The notes: generated by a model from the sequence alone, not told the origin. A DNA stretch of 64,000 nt from SIG603 sp964370635 (GCA_964370635.1 CAYJJU010000007.1:44677-108676), one strand, 5' to 3'; shown: positions 32,978 through 42,025, numbered from the stretch's first letter. Made by a program: numbers and translations.

Positions 32978-34552
32978 TTATAGATTTTCAATCACTGCAC
33001 TGGCGCATTTTATTCCGTCTACTGCGGCCGAAGTTATGCCTCCCGCATACCCCGCACCCTCTCCGCAAGGATATAAGCCTTTAATGGCTAAACTTTGAAG
33101 ATTTTCACTCCTCAAAATTCTTACAGGCGAGGAACTTCTTGTTTCGGGAGCCGTAAGAATTGCGTCGGCAAAATCAAAACCTTTAAGTCTTCTTGAGAAA
33201 ATACTTATTCCCTCTTTCATAGACTCCGTCACGTAATTTGGAAGCAGTTTATTTATGTCGCAAAAACTTGTTCCCGGTTTATATGTAGGTTCAATTTCTC
33301 CAAAAGCCCTGCTCTCCCTGCCATTTAAAAAGTCCTCAACTCTTTGAACGGGTGCGCTGTAATTTTCTCCTGCCAAAACATACGCCGTACTTTCTATCTC
33401 TTGTTGCAAATGCATGCCCGAAAGCACATGTTCAGATTTAAAATCATCCGGCGTTATCCCTACCAAAAGTGCCGAGTTACTGTTTACTGCATCTCTTTTA
33501 AAATTGCTCATTCCATTGGTTACCACCATGTTTTTCTCAGATGATGCGCCCACAACGTAACCGCCAGGGCACATACAAAACGTGTATACACCTCTGCCGT
33601 TTTTAAGCCTTTGGGACAGTTTATAATCGGCGGTGGGTAAAAGTTGATGCATTTTTCCGTACTGAGAAAAATTTATAGCCTCCGCCCTGTGCTCTATTCT
33701 AGCGCCTATGGAAAAAGCTTTTTGCTCCATAGGTATTTTTTTATTTTCTAGCATTACAAAAGTATCCCTTGCGCTGTGTCCTATGGCAAAAATAACATTA
33801 TCGCTTTCAAAAAACTCTTCCTCACCTCCACAGTTTGCGCTAAGGCCTACTATTTTTCCGTCTTTATGTTTAATGTCGGTAACACAGGTTTCAAACTTTA
33901 CCGCGGCTCCCAAAGATATTATTTCTTCTCTAATGCTTTTCACCACTTCACACAGTTTATCCGTGCCTACATGAGGTTTTGCATCGTATAAAATTTCAGG
34001 CGGTGCGCCGTGTTTTACAAGCTCTTTTAGCACCATTTTAATTCTCGCGTCCTTAGTTCCCGTGTTTAGCTTACCGTCGGAAAACGTGCCGGCTCCACCC
34101 TCGCCAAACTGCACATTTGAGTTTTCATCTAGTTTTTTCATGTCCCAAAACAAATTCACGTCTTGCTTTCTTTTTTCGACATCGCTTCCTCTTTCAAGCA
34201 CTATCGGGCACAGTCCTGCCCTTGACAGCACTAAGGCCGCAAAAATCCCGGCCGGGCCAAAACCCACTACTATCGGCCTTTTATCGGCAGTCTTCGCCTT
34301 GGGTATAAAAAAGTCAAGTGCTTTTACAATGCTTACATTTTTCTTTTTTAAATACTTACTCTCATTTTCAAGCTTTACATCCACGGTGTAAATATACTTA
34401 ATCTGCGATTTATCCCTTGCGTCTATAGATTTTTTAACAAGCTCTATCTCCAAAATCTCATGAAATTTTGCAAAAATACTTTTGCACACCGCATTTTTAA
34501 TGTCGTTTATATCATGCTTTATTGGCACTATTATGTCACTTACTCTAAGCAA
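32978..34552 (-). CDS. FAD-dependent dehydrogenase, COG2509 family
   Basis: A 524-aa flavoprotein. An N-terminal ~85-residue extension precedes the dinucleotide fold PIVVGFGPAGIFAALVLSRAG. Then NVQFGEGGAGTFSDGKLNTG, a second FAD contact VIFAIGHSARDTF and CPGGYVVGASSE. The end PCGEGAGYAGGITSAAVDG is the family's closing FAD motif. Physiological substrate unknown. It lies directly behind a second FAD protein, 15 nt apart. Confidence 0.87.
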   Translation of the reverse strand: MLRVSDIIVPIKHDINDIKNAVCKSIFAKFHEILEIELVKKSIDARDKSQIKYIYTVDVKLENESKYLKKKNVSIVKALDFFIPKAKTADKRPIVVGFGPAGIFAALVLSRAGLCPIVLERGSDVEKRKQDVNLFWDMKKLDENSNVQFGEGGAGTFSDGKLNTGTKDARIKMVLKELVKHGAPPEILYDAKPHVGTDKLCEVVKSIREEIISLGAAVKFETCVTDIKHKDGKIVGLSANCGGEEEFFESDNVIFAIGHSARDTFVMLENKKIPMEQKAFSIGARIEHRAEAINFSQYGKMHQLLPTADYKLSQRLKNGRGVYTFCMCPGGYVVGASSEKNMVVTNGMSNFKRDAVNSNSALLVGITPDDFKSEHVLSGMHLQQEIESTAYVLAGENYSAPVQRVEDFLNGRESRAFGEIEPTYKPGTSFCDINKLLPNYVTESMKEGISIFSRRLKGFDFADAILTAPETRSSSPVRILRSENLQSLAIKGLYPCGEGAGYAGGITSAAVDGIKCASAVIENL

Positions 34553-34567
34553 AATTTCACAACCTTT

Positions 34568-35782
34568 CTATGTCGCCGCATTTTGGGCGGCTATAATCGC
34601 ACTGCTCCACGCAAAGTGTAAATTAAATCCACCGCAGTTTCCATGCACGTTTAATATTTCTCCTACAAAATATAAGCCCTTTTGCTTCTTTGATTCAAAT
34701 GTACTAATATCGATTTCATCAAGTGGCACTCCGCCTGATGTCACTTGCGCATCCTTAAAATCTGTTGCTTTACGCACACTTACTTTGAGGTTTTTTGTGG
34801 TAAACGCAACTTTTTCAAGCTGTTTATCGCTTATCTCTCCCACAAGGCCTAGCATATCCACATCGCATTTTTTAAGTATTTCTCGCCCGAGTTTTGTATT
34901 AATTACGCCGCCCAAAAGATTTTTACTTTCGTACTCTTTATGGTTTTTCTTATAACTAGTTAAAAACTCAAAAAGCTCGTTATGTGTCAAATTTGGGCAA
35001 AGGTCAATTTTTATGAAAAGCCTCTTATCATCAGGCAAAGACAGGGTAAATGGTGACAGCTCAAACACGCAAATGCCTGAAACTGCTTTTTTAGAAAATA
35101 TAAGTTCTCCACTTGCCGATTTAATTTCTTCATCGCCAAAAAAGAGAGAAACTTTCGCCCTTGCACGCACTCCCTCTACATTTTTAATAAATTTATCATC
35201 GCTTGGAAGTTTTGCAAGTGTGGGAGAAAGTGCGGTAAGTCTGTGGCCAAAACTTTTTGCAATTTCATATCCATCACCTGAGCTTGAATGGTTAGGAGAC
35301 GCCGCACCTCCGCTTGCAATTACAAGTTTTTTCGCCCTAACTTCTCTGCCATCTGTTGCTTTAAGTAGGAACAAATCGCCACTTTTTAGTGCGCAAAACA
35401 CATTAAACTCAAGCATTAACTGCACATTATTTTTCTCACAGGCCTGTCTTAAGGCCTCTACTACAGCTAAGGCCTGCATATTTTGCGGATACACCCTGCC
35501 CTCACCGTCGACACTTGTCATAAGCCCCAAATTTAAAAACTCTCTCCTTATTTTCTCACAAGGAAATTTTTCTAAAATGGGTTTAATATCATCACCAAAA
35601 TAACTTTGCGGAGTAATTAATAGGTTTGACAAATTGCACTTCCCATTGCCCGTTGCGAGAAGTTTTTTTCCTATTTTTTTGTTGCCCTCAAGCAAAACCA
35701 CCGATTTTTCGCATTCGCTTGCCTTCGCTGCCGTCATAAGACCGCCAGCCCCTGCGCCAATTATTGCTATGTCGTAAATCAT
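34568..35782 (-). CDS. HI0933/BaiN-like flavoprotein
   Basis: A 404-aa protein. IAIIGAGAGGLMTAAKASE is the FAD fold; GNGKCNLSNLL, KLVIASGGAASPNHSSSGDG and ATDFKDAQVTSGGVPLDEID are typical of the HI0933 group, as is the end GLYFVGEILNVHGNCGGFNLHFAWSSA. Members include BaiN-like reductases, but most have no known substrate. It starts 9 nt after the upstream membrane protein gene. Confidence 0.88.
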   Translation of the reverse strand: MIYDIAIIGAGAGGLMTAAKASECEKSVVLLEGNKKIGKKLLATGNGKCNLSNLLITPQSYFGDDIKPILEKFPCEKIRREFLNLGLMTSVDGEGRVYPQNMQALAVVEALRQACEKNNVQLMLEFNVFCALKSGDLFLLKATDGREVRAKKLVIASGGAASPNHSSSGDGYEIAKSFGHRLTALSPTLAKLPSDDKFIKNVEGVRARAKVSLFFGDEEIKSASGELIFSKKAVSGICVFELSPFTLSLPDDKRLFIKIDLCPNLTHNELFEFLTSYKKNHKEYESKNLLGGVINTKLGREILKKCDVDMLGLVGEISDKQLEKVAFTTKNLKVSVRKATDFKDAQVTSGGVPLDEIDISTFESKKQKGLYFVGEILNVHGNCGGFNLHFAWSSAIIAAQNAAT

Positions 35783-35791
35783 AATTACCTC

Positions 35792-36277
35792 TTAAAATAT
35801 AAGTCCTAAAACACCGTATGATAGTATTGTCATTATTACACCTGCAACTAAGCTGCCTAAAACTATTGAAAACATTGCGGTTTTAAACTTCATTTTCATA
35901 ATTACCGCGGCAAGTGCACCTGTCCATGCACCTGTACCCGGCAGTGGTATCGCAACAAATATCAAAAGTCCCAAAGTCTTGTATTTTTCTATCCTTAAAA
36001 TTTTCTCTTCCGCCTTTCTCTCTAGCTTATCCACCAGTTTAAAAAGCCTTGTGTTTTTCATCCAGTCAAATATTTTTCTTAAAAACAGCAGTATGAACGG
36101 TATTGGAAGCAAAGTGCCTGCAACGCAAAGTGCGTAAGCTGTGAACATGTCCACACCCAAAGCACTTGCGGCAATAATTCCGCCACGAAGTTCGACCAAT
36201 GGCGCCATAGAAAGTATAAACACGGCAAGCTCCCTTGGAAAGTCATGTCCTAAAAGTTCTAATAAAAATTCTGTCAT
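35792..36277 (-). CDS. Small multidrug-export-type membrane protein (COG2426)
   Basis: A 161-aa protein with about four membrane segments. MAPLVELRGGIIAASALGVD and IPLPGTGAWTGALAAVIM are the family signatures. Despite the family name, transport activity is not established. First gene of the unit with the two flavoproteins. Confidence 0.83.
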   Translation of the reverse strand: MTEFLLELLGHDFPRELAVFILSMAPLVELRGGIIAASALGVDMFTAYALCVAGTLLPIPFILLFLRKIFDWMKNTRLFKLVDKLERKAEEKILRIEKYKTLGLLIFVAIPLPGTGAWTGALAAVIMKMKFKTAMFSIVLGSLVAGVIMTILSYGVLGLIF

Positions 36278-36371
36278 ATTCAGTATCTCCTTAAATTGTC
36301 TATATCAAAATTACCTTTTATTATATCCTATTTTAAAAGATTTGTGAATACTTTTTTAAAATTTACAATAA

Positions 36372-36404
36372 AAAACCTATGGAAAATTTAAATCCATAGG
36401 TTTT
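36372..36404 (-). terminator. Terminator of the 31-aa microprotein gene
   Basis: AAAACCTATGGA and TCCATAGGTTTT form a 12-bp perfect stem with T runs, 6 nt past the stop codon at 36411. Confidence 0.8.
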
Positions 36405-36410
36405 ATCACT

Positions 36411-36506
36411 TTATGCAATAAGGTGTATGATTGCAGCTACAATAAAATAAGTTATTACACCTGCTCCAAAAATAATTCCACCAGTTTTTATATTGATTTT
36501 TTTCAT
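36411..36506 (-). CDS. 31-aa hydrophobic microprotein
   Basis: ATG 36506 has GGAGG 8 nt upstream. The product is MKKINIKTGG followed by IIFGAGVITYFIVAAIIHLIA, a single membrane span with a short basic head. It has its own terminator just after the stop, which supports expression as a separate gene. Function unknown. Confidence 0.72.
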   Translation of the reverse strand: MKKINIKTGGIIFGAGVITYFIVAAIIHLIA

Positions 36507-36594
36507 AACTACAACCTCCGATTCAGATAAACTTATCAACATATGCCTTTATTTATATATATTATAACATAGCTCTTATATTTATAATGAAAGT

Positions 36595-37425
36595 TTAGAA
36601 TATTAACTCCCTAATATCTCCAAATTCATATCCCATCTCTTTATATTTTATGATAAGCTCGTCTAAAATTTCGCAGTTTGTTTTTGATGTGCTGTGGAGC
36701 AGTAGCACCGCACCATCGTGTATTCTTGGTATAAGCTTACTAAAAGCTTCCTCCTTTGTTGGCTGTTCGTCATTTATCCAGTCCACATAGGCAAGACTCC
36801 AAAAAACTGTGCTGTATCCCATTTCTTTTGCCATTTCTAAGTTTGATTTGCAGTATTTCCCCTGTGGTGGCCTGTAAAGCTTGGGCATTTCACTGCCTGT
36901 TATTTCAAAATATTTATCCTCTACAAGCTTGAGCTCCTCTTCAAAACTTTTCTCATCCAAAATTTTTGACATATCTGGGTGAGTCCATGTGTGATTTCCA
37001 ACTACATGCCCGTCTTCCACCATGCGCTTCACAAGCTCTGGCTCATTTTCAAAATAATCGCCTACTAGGAAAAACGACGCACTTACCTCATGTTTTTTAA
37101 GGGTTTCTAAAATGCTTTCGGTATAGCCGTTTTCATACCCCGCATCAAATGTGAGGTATATGGTTTTTTCCTCCTTAGCCCCTATATAAAACGCATTATA
37201 TTCTGCCAAGGCCTCACTGCTTGCATTTCCTATAGGAGCTTCCCCCTCTTCAGAAAAACTTAAGCCCCAATTTGTGATTTCGCTTGACACTGCAATATAA
37301 TTATCCCTATCACTTCCTAGAAAAAACACTAACAAAAGCATTCCTGCCGCAACAACCGCAATGAGCAGTCCAAAAAACCTTCTCTTTAACAACATTCTAG
37401 CCCATATACATCTCAAAAAAGACAC
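36595..37425 (-). CDS. pdaA: Delta-lactam-forming peptidoglycan deacetylase PdaA
   Basis: A 276-aa protein with one N-terminal membrane anchor (about residues 18-36) and a NodB domain. WGLSFSEEGEAP and EYNAFYIGAKEEKTIYLTFD match PdaA. Motif 1 is TFDAGYENGYT with Ala in place of the second Asp, as usual for this subfamily; motif 2 is GNHTWTHPDM; motif 3 is YRPPQGKY. It deacetylates muramic acid so that spore-cortex muramic delta-lactam can form, which marks the host as spore-forming. Confidence 0.9.
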   Translation of the reverse strand: MSFLRCIWARMLLKRRFFGLLIAVVAAGMLLLVFFLGSDRDNYIAVSSEITNWGLSFSEEGEAPIGNASSEALAEYNAFYIGAKEEKTIYLTFDAGYENGYTESILETLKKHEVSASFFLVGDYFENEPELVKRMVEDGHVVGNHTWTHPDMSKILDEKSFEEELKLVEDKYFEITGSEMPKLYRPPQGKYCKSNLEMAKEMGYSTVFWSLAYVDWINDEQPTKEEAFSKLIPRIHDGAVLLLHSTSKTNCEILDELIIKYKEMGYEFGDIRELIF

Positions 37426-37478
37426 CTCCCATAATATTCTCTTACAAATAATATGAAAAATGTCTTTTAAAAATGCTA

Positions 37479-38744
37479 TTAAATTTTAGCTAGTGCGTTT
37501 GCTATGTCATCAATTATGTCCTGTGGGTTTTCAATACCTACAGAAAGTCTGATTAAGTCTGGCAAAACGCCTGCTTCTTCTAATTGTTTGTCGCTAAGCT
37601 GTCTGTGGGTGGTGCTTGCAGGGTGTAAGCAACAAGTCCTAAGGTCTGCAACATGGGTTACAACGCTTGCAAGTTCCAAGCTGTCCATGAATTTGGTCGC
37701 ATTTTCACGTCCACCTTTAATCCCAAAGGCAATTACGCCACAGCTTCCGTTTGGCATGTATTTTTGTGCTAAATCATAAGAGCTTGAGCTTTTAAGCCCT
37801 GGGAAATTAATCCATGATACTCTTTCATCTTTTTCTAAAAACTCTGCAACTTTTTGCGCATTAGAGCAGTGTCTTTCCATTCTAAGCGCCAAAGTTTCAA
37901 GGCCTAGATTTAGTAAAAAGGCATTCATCGGGGCCGCTTGTGCGCCTAAATCACGCATTAAGTGGCATCGTGCCTTTGCTATATACGCCGCTTTTCCAAA
38001 GTGCTCAGTGTATTTTATTCCATGATACGACTCATCAGGTGTTGTGAGGGACAAAAACTTGCCGTTTGCCCAGTTGAAGTTTCCGCTGTCGACTATCACA
38101 CCGCCGACGCTTGTCGCATGTCCGTCCATGTATTTTGTAGTTGAGTGCACAACTATATCCGCACCAAATTCAAATGGTCTAAAATTAATTGGTGTCGGGA
38201 AAGTATTGTCTACTATTAAAGGCACACCCATTTCATGTGCAATATTTGCAAAAAATTCTATGTCTGTGACAATAAGTGACGGGTTAGTTAGGCTCTCAGC
38301 AAATACACACTTTGTATTTTCTTTAAACTTTGACTTAAGCTCGTCTTTACTTATATCGGGTGTTACAAATGTGAATTCTACGCCCATTTCTTTCATTGTT
38401 TTGTAAAACAGGTTAAAAGTTCCGCCGTAAATTGCGCTTGAGCACACGACGTGGTCGCCACTTTTGCAGATATTTAAAACAGCTATTAAAGATGCCGCTT
38501 GGCCTGAAGATGTTAGCATTGCGCCAACACCGCCTTCTAACTCGGCAATTTTTTTCTCTACCACATCAAGGGTTGGGTTTGATAGCCTTGTGTAGAAAAA
38601 TCCGCTTTCTTTTAAATCGAATAAATTCCCCATTTGCTCTGAGCTGTCATAGGCAAATGTTGTGCTTTGCACTATTGGAGCTACCCTTGGCTGTCCGTTT
38701 TCAGGTGTATATCCTGAATGTATACATTTTGTATCTTGTCGCAT
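37479..38744 (-). CDS. metY: O-acetylhomoserine sulfhydrylase / aminocarboxypropyltransferase
   Basis: A 421-aa Cys/Met-metabolism PLP enzyme. The N-terminus MRQDTKCIHSGYTPENGQPR and FYTRLSNPTLDVVEKKIAEL are typical; the PLP lysine is in VVHSTTKYMDGHATSVGGV. The insert around NWANGKFLSLTTPDESYHG distinguishes O-acetylhomoserine sulfhydrylases from gamma-synthases. It makes homocysteine or methionine precursors. AAGGAGA precedes the ATG. A methionine gamma-lyase role cannot be excluded. Confidence 0.88.
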   Translation of the reverse strand: MRQDTKCIHSGYTPENGQPRVAPIVQSTTFAYDSSEQMGNLFDLKESGFFYTRLSNPTLDVVEKKIAELEGGVGAMLTSSGQAASLIAVLNICKSGDHVVCSSAIYGGTFNLFYKTMKEMGVEFTFVTPDISKDELKSKFKENTKCVFAESLTNPSLIVTDIEFFANIAHEMGVPLIVDNTFPTPINFRPFEFGADIVVHSTTKYMDGHATSVGGVIVDSGNFNWANGKFLSLTTPDESYHGIKYTEHFGKAAYIAKARCHLMRDLGAQAAPMNAFLLNLGLETLALRMERHCSNAQKVAEFLEKDERVSWINFPGLKSSSSYDLAQKYMPNGSCGVIAFGIKGGRENATKFMDSLELASVVTHVADLRTCCLHPASTTHRQLSDKQLEEAGVLPDLIRLSVGIENPQDIIDDIANALAKI

Positions 38745-38762
38745 GTTTAATAATCTCCTTCT

Positions 38763-39230
38763 CTAGTAAAATAAATTTCTAATAAAATTTGCTATTGCAT
38801 CGGCAAAAAGCACCGTGGCACTCACCAAAACTAAAAATAAAAGCACGGACACTATTTGCAGTGCAATTCTTTTAGCACCCGGCGCCTCTTCTTCTGCTTC
38901 GTCAATATCATTTTCTAAAATCTCTTCTTTTAGTATTTCCTTTGCACGCTCGACATCTTTAAAAGCCACAAAAATATTTTTGTCTGTTGGTATATATTCA
39001 CTGTCATAAACACTTGATACCATGCTTGTTTTTATTGGTTTAACCTCGTATTTTACAGCCTTAGTTTCAAATATCTCTGAAAGTTCCCCAGCCTCATACT
39101 CCGACACTTTCATCATAAAAAGCATGTCGTCGTCCTGCGCTTCTCTTAAAGCCCTTGAGCGTTTGCAGTGAGGACAAACGGTAATTTTATCCTCTACTAA
39201 ATTATTGCATTTTGTACAGTACTGCACCAT
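38763..39230 (-). CDS. Zinc-ribbon protein with C-terminal membrane anchor
   Basis: A 155-aa protein. The start is ATG 39230, preceded by AGAGGTGG; the frame extends further upstream without a site. The N-terminus YCTKCNNLVEDKITVCPHCK is a zinc ribbon. A middle DUF2007-like region follows (MMKVSEYEAGELSEIFETK), then one membrane span near the C-terminus. It precedes metY by 18 nt. Role unknown. Confidence 0.75.
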   Translation of the reverse strand: MVQYCTKCNNLVEDKITVCPHCKRSRALREAQDDDMLFMMKVSEYEAGELSEIFETKAVKYEVKPIKTSMVSSVYDSEYIPTDKNIFVAFKDVERAKEILKEEILENDIDEAEEEAPGAKRIALQIVSVLLFLVLVSATVLFADAIANFIRNLFY

Positions 39231-39253
39231 TCCACCTCTTTTTAACAAAAAAT

Positions 39254-39280
39254 CCCTCATACAGATATACTGCACGAGGG
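39254..39280 (-). terminator. Terminator of the aldolase gene
   Basis: CCCTC-T-CAG and CTG-A-GAGGG arms with two mismatches around ATATA, followed on the minus strand by ATTTTTTG. Confidence 0.7.
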
Positions 39281-39298
39281 AAAAATTTGTAAATAATC

Positions 39299-40162
39299 TT
39301 AAGCTTTGTTAACAGAACCGAATAGTTCCATTTTTTCTTTAACAGTTGCTTTGATAGCTTCAAAGCCCGGTGTTAAAAGTTTTCTTGGGTCAAAGCCTTT
39401 GCCTTCTAGGTCTTTTCCTGCTTCAACATATGCACGTGTAGCATCACGGAAAGAAAGTTGGCACTCTGTATTTACGTTAATTTTTGCAACGCCCAGTGAA
39501 ATTGCTTTTTGAATCATTTCTGATGGTATGCCTGTACCGCCATGAAGAACTAGTGGCATGCCTTTTACTTTAGCATCAATAGCTTCTAAAGTCTCAAAAG
39601 ATAGTCCTGCCCAGTTTTCAGGGTATACGCCATGGATATTTCCGATACCTGCAGCAAGCATAGTAACGCCTAAATCGGCTATAGCTTTGCACTCATCAGG
39701 ATCTGCACATTCGCCTGTGCCAACAACGCCGTCTTCTTCGCCACCGATTGAGCCTACTTCAGCCTCGATTGATAAGCCTAAAACGTCGCAAGCATTTACC
39801 AAAGCAGTAGTTTTTGCGATATTTTCTTCTATTGGATAGTGTGAGCCGTCGAACATAACAGATGAGAAACCTGCATTGATACAAGCTTTTGCGCCCTCAA
39901 ATGAGCCATGGTCTAGGTGTAAAGCCACTGGAACTGTGATATTAAGTTCTTCAAGCATACCATTTACCATGCCTACAACTGTTTTGTAGCCACCCATGTA
40001 TTTACCAGCACCCTCAGACACACCAAGGATTACAGGTGAGTTATTCTCTTGAGCTGTTAAAAGCACAGCTTTTGTCCACTCTAGGTTATTGATGTTAAAT
40101 TGACCCACTGCATACTTACCTTCGTAAGCTTTTTTAAGCATTTCTTTTGTAGATACCAACAT
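39299..40162 (-). CDS. fba: Class II fructose-bisphosphate aldolase
   Basis: A 287-aa zinc aldolase. HLDHGSFEGAKACINAGFSS holds a catalytic Asp and zinc His; IEAEVGSIGGEEDGV is the class IIB motif with a metal Glu. GIGNIHGVYP and LVLHGGTGIPSEM supply further zinc His ligands and the phosphate site. GGAGG precedes the ATG. It serves glycolysis. It could also cleave the IolC product, since the iol locus here has no iolJ; that is inference. Confidence 0.92.
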   Translation of the reverse strand: MLVSTKEMLKKAYEGKYAVGQFNINNLEWTKAVLLTAQENNSPVILGVSEGAGKYMGGYKTVVGMVNGMLEELNITVPVALHLDHGSFEGAKACINAGFSSVMFDGSHYPIEENIAKTTALVNACDVLGLSIEAEVGSIGGEEDGVVGTGECADPDECKAIADLGVTMLAAGIGNIHGVYPENWAGLSFETLEAIDAKVKGMPLVLHGGTGIPSEMIQKAISLGVAKINVNTECQLSFRDATRAYVEAGKDLEGKGFDPRKLLTPGFEAIKATVKEKMELFGSVNKA

Positions 40163-40204
40163 TTCTTATTCCTCCAAAGCATTTTTATAGTTTAATACTC
40201 ATTT

Positions 40205-40233
40205 ATTATAAGTTAACTTGCTAAAAAAAGCAA
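40205..40233 (-). promoter_or_regulatory. Promoter of the aldolase gene
   Basis: On the minus strand TTGCTT (40228-40233), 17 bp, TATAAT (40205-40210). Confidence 0.7.
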
Positions 40234-40258
40234 GCCACAAAATAAATTTTTAACAATA

Positions 40259-40855
40259 TTATGACTCTTTTATCAAATCCCCTGCCTTAATTCTGGCTTT
40301 TTCGTAGTCTGCAGATTTTATTAGGTATGGTTTTGTGGGTACTTCGACCTCACAGTTTATCGGATTTAGCGTCTTTTTCATCACGAGCACATCGTGTTTT
40401 TCGCCAAATTTTTCAAAGGCTTCTTTTTCTTTATCAAACTCTTCAAATCCCCATTTTTTATGAAAACCCACGGCTATGTCGTTTGGCAGTGGTATTCTTG
40501 CATACACTTCTCTTTTGTTTCCATACTGCATAATGTCTAGCATTAATGAATAAAGCGAAGAGCCGACTCCCCTTTTAAGATAATCTTCCCCTACATAAAC
40601 TTCTATTTCCGCAGAGAATAAGTCCTCTGGTGCATATCTATTTTCTGTTAAAAGGCAAAATCCTGCTGTTTTACCGTCTATCTCGCTCATTATCCAGCCT
40701 CTGCCATAGGTGTATTTGTCAATTTTTTGAACATACTGAGCAGTAGTGGGTAAAACAGCATCCTCTATACAATTCGATTTTTCGACATAGGGTTTTAAAA
40801 TTTTCAGCATGGTGGGCGCATCCCACTCATTAATACGTCTTACTAGTGTCCTCAT
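40259..40855 (-). CDS. GNAT acetyltransferase
   Basis: A 198-aa protein with a GNAT fold. IDGKTAGFCLLTENR is beta strands 2-3, VYVGEDYLKRGVGSSLYSLM is the acetyl-CoA binding loop (R-x-x-GxG/S), and VGFHKKWGFEEFD is the closing motif. Resembles phosphinothricin acetyltransferase-type proteins. The ~25-residue C-terminal extension is unassigned. Substrate unknown. Confidence 0.83.
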   Translation of the reverse strand: MRTLVRRINEWDAPTMLKILKPYVEKSNCIEDAVLPTTAQYVQKIDKYTYGRGWIMSEIDGKTAGFCLLTENRYAPEDLFSAEIEVYVGEDYLKRGVGSSLYSLMLDIMQYGNKREVYARIPLPNDIAVGFHKKWGFEEFDKEKEAFEKFGEKHDVLVMKKTLNPINCEVEVPTKPYLIKSADYEKARIKAGDLIKES

Positions 40856-40924
40856 TTAAACTTACCTTTCAAAACATTTTTTAAAATATTATCATATTAA
40901 TCTACATTTAGCAAGGAGAAAGTT

Positions 40925-41440
40925 ATGAATAAAAAAATAAAGCAAGAAGAAAAATATATCCTTTGGGGTATTATAGCGATATTCACCATGGGTTTTCTCA
41001 TGCATGGCATTTATGATTGGTCAAATAATTTCATCTTAGTAGGACTTTTTGCCCCTGTAAACGAAAGTATTTTTGAGCATATGAAGCTTGTCCCCGTTCC
41101 ACTACTTTTATGGTGGGGAATATATTTTGTAAGAAACAAGACAATTAACGACGATTTATGGCTTAGCTGCACATTAATATCGCTTGTAATAAGCATGATA
41201 AGCATTCCGTTTTTATACTATTTTTATACAGGCGCATTCGGTGTGCATGTGATGATAATAGACATTTTGATACTGCTTGTTTCTCTTGCCTTTGGAGAAT
41301 TACTTGCACTACACTACTACAGGCATGGCAAAGCTCTGCCCCTGTATTTAAGTCTTAGTTTAATAATAATTATATTTATATTGTGTGCAGTTTTGACCCT
41401 CTATCCGCCAAATTTCCCACTTTTTATAAGTAACTATTAA
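40925..41440 (+). CDS. DUF6512-like membrane protein
   Basis: A 171-aa protein with five membrane segments. GFLMHGIYDWSNNFILVGLF and APVNESIFEHMKLVPVPLLLWW are characteristic of a small clostridial family (DUF6512-type). AAGGAGAAA precedes the ATG. No function known; it stands alone. Confidence 0.7.
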   Translation: MNKKIKQEEKYILWGIIAIFTMGFLMHGIYDWSNNFILVGLFAPVNESIFEHMKLVPVPLLLWWGIYFVRNKTINDDLWLSCTLISLVISMISIPFLYYFYTGAFGVHVMIIDILILLVSLAFGELLALHYYRHGKALPLYLSLSLIIIIFILCAVLTLYPPNFPLFISNY

Positions 41441-41493
41441 GGATTTAGAAAATGCGGCGATATTATGATTATAACATTTTGTGCAAACAAAAC

Positions 41494-41512
41494 GGGACGG
41501 GCGACCCGTCCC
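41494..41512. repeat. GC-rich palindromic repeat, copy 2
   Basis: Identical over 19 bp to 9782-9800 (GGGACGGGCGACCCGTCCC), with CTTACACC flank in place of CCTACATCC. Surrounding sequence is AT-rich and non-coding. Confidence 0.8.
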
Positions 41513-41563
41513 TTACACCGTAACCTTCGATATAATAAAAAAATGCGAAGCATTTCACCACCA

Positions 41564-41598
41564 CTATCAACTATCAACTCTCAACTCTCAACTATCAA
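41564..41598. repeat. Heptanucleotide tandem repeat, 5 units of CTMTCAA
   Basis: Units CTATCAA, CTATCAA, CTCTCAA, CTCTCAA, CTATCAA in perfect register, immediately before the spoVAE stop. The reverse complement TTGAKAG is one base from the TTAATAG unit of the array at 3328. The stretch 41440-41605 otherwise holds only the GC-rich palindrome. Confidence 0.85.
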
Positions 41599-41604
41599 CT
41601 AAAA

Positions 41605-41958
41605 TCACTTCTCCCCCGGCCTTGCTATTAGTCCTGCTAAAAACGCTAAAACTAGCGCCGTGGTAATTCCTGCCGCTCCTGCCGTAATTCCTCCTGTCAA
41701 AGCGCCTAAGAAACCGTTTTCAACTACCGCTTCTTTTACTCCATTTGCAAGCACATTTCCAAAGCCTATAAGTGGAACTCCTGCGCCACTTCCTGCAAAA
41801 TCCATCAGCAAGTCATAAACGCCAAACGCCCCTAATACAACTCCTACCGTCACAAAACAGACCATTACCCTAGCAGGCGTGAGTCGTGTAAGGTCAATTA
41901 AAAGCTGTCCTACTACACAAATAAGACCTCCAACCCAAAAAGCATTAAAAAATTCCAT
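41605..41958 (-). CDS. spoVAE: Stage V sporulation protein AE
   Basis: A 117-aa membrane protein with about four hydrophobic segments. FWVGGLICVVGQLLIDLTRLTPARVMV and FAGSGAGVPLIGFGNVLANGV are SpoVAE signatures. SpoVA proteins move dipicolinic acid into the forespore. Its usual partners spoVAC and spoVAD are not next to it, so it may be a solitary paralogue. AAAGGAT precedes the ATG. Confidence 0.9.
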   Translation of the reverse strand: MEFFNAFWVGGLICVVGQLLIDLTRLTPARVMVCFVTVGVVLGAFGVYDLLMDFAGSGAGVPLIGFGNVLANGVKEAVVENGFLGALTGGITAGAAGITTALVLAFLAGLIARPGEK

Positions 41959-42025
41959 GATAAACTATCCTTTCGAAAATTTTCCTAAGTTTAGTTTAAC
42001 CATAGAATTTTTAATAATTACAAAT

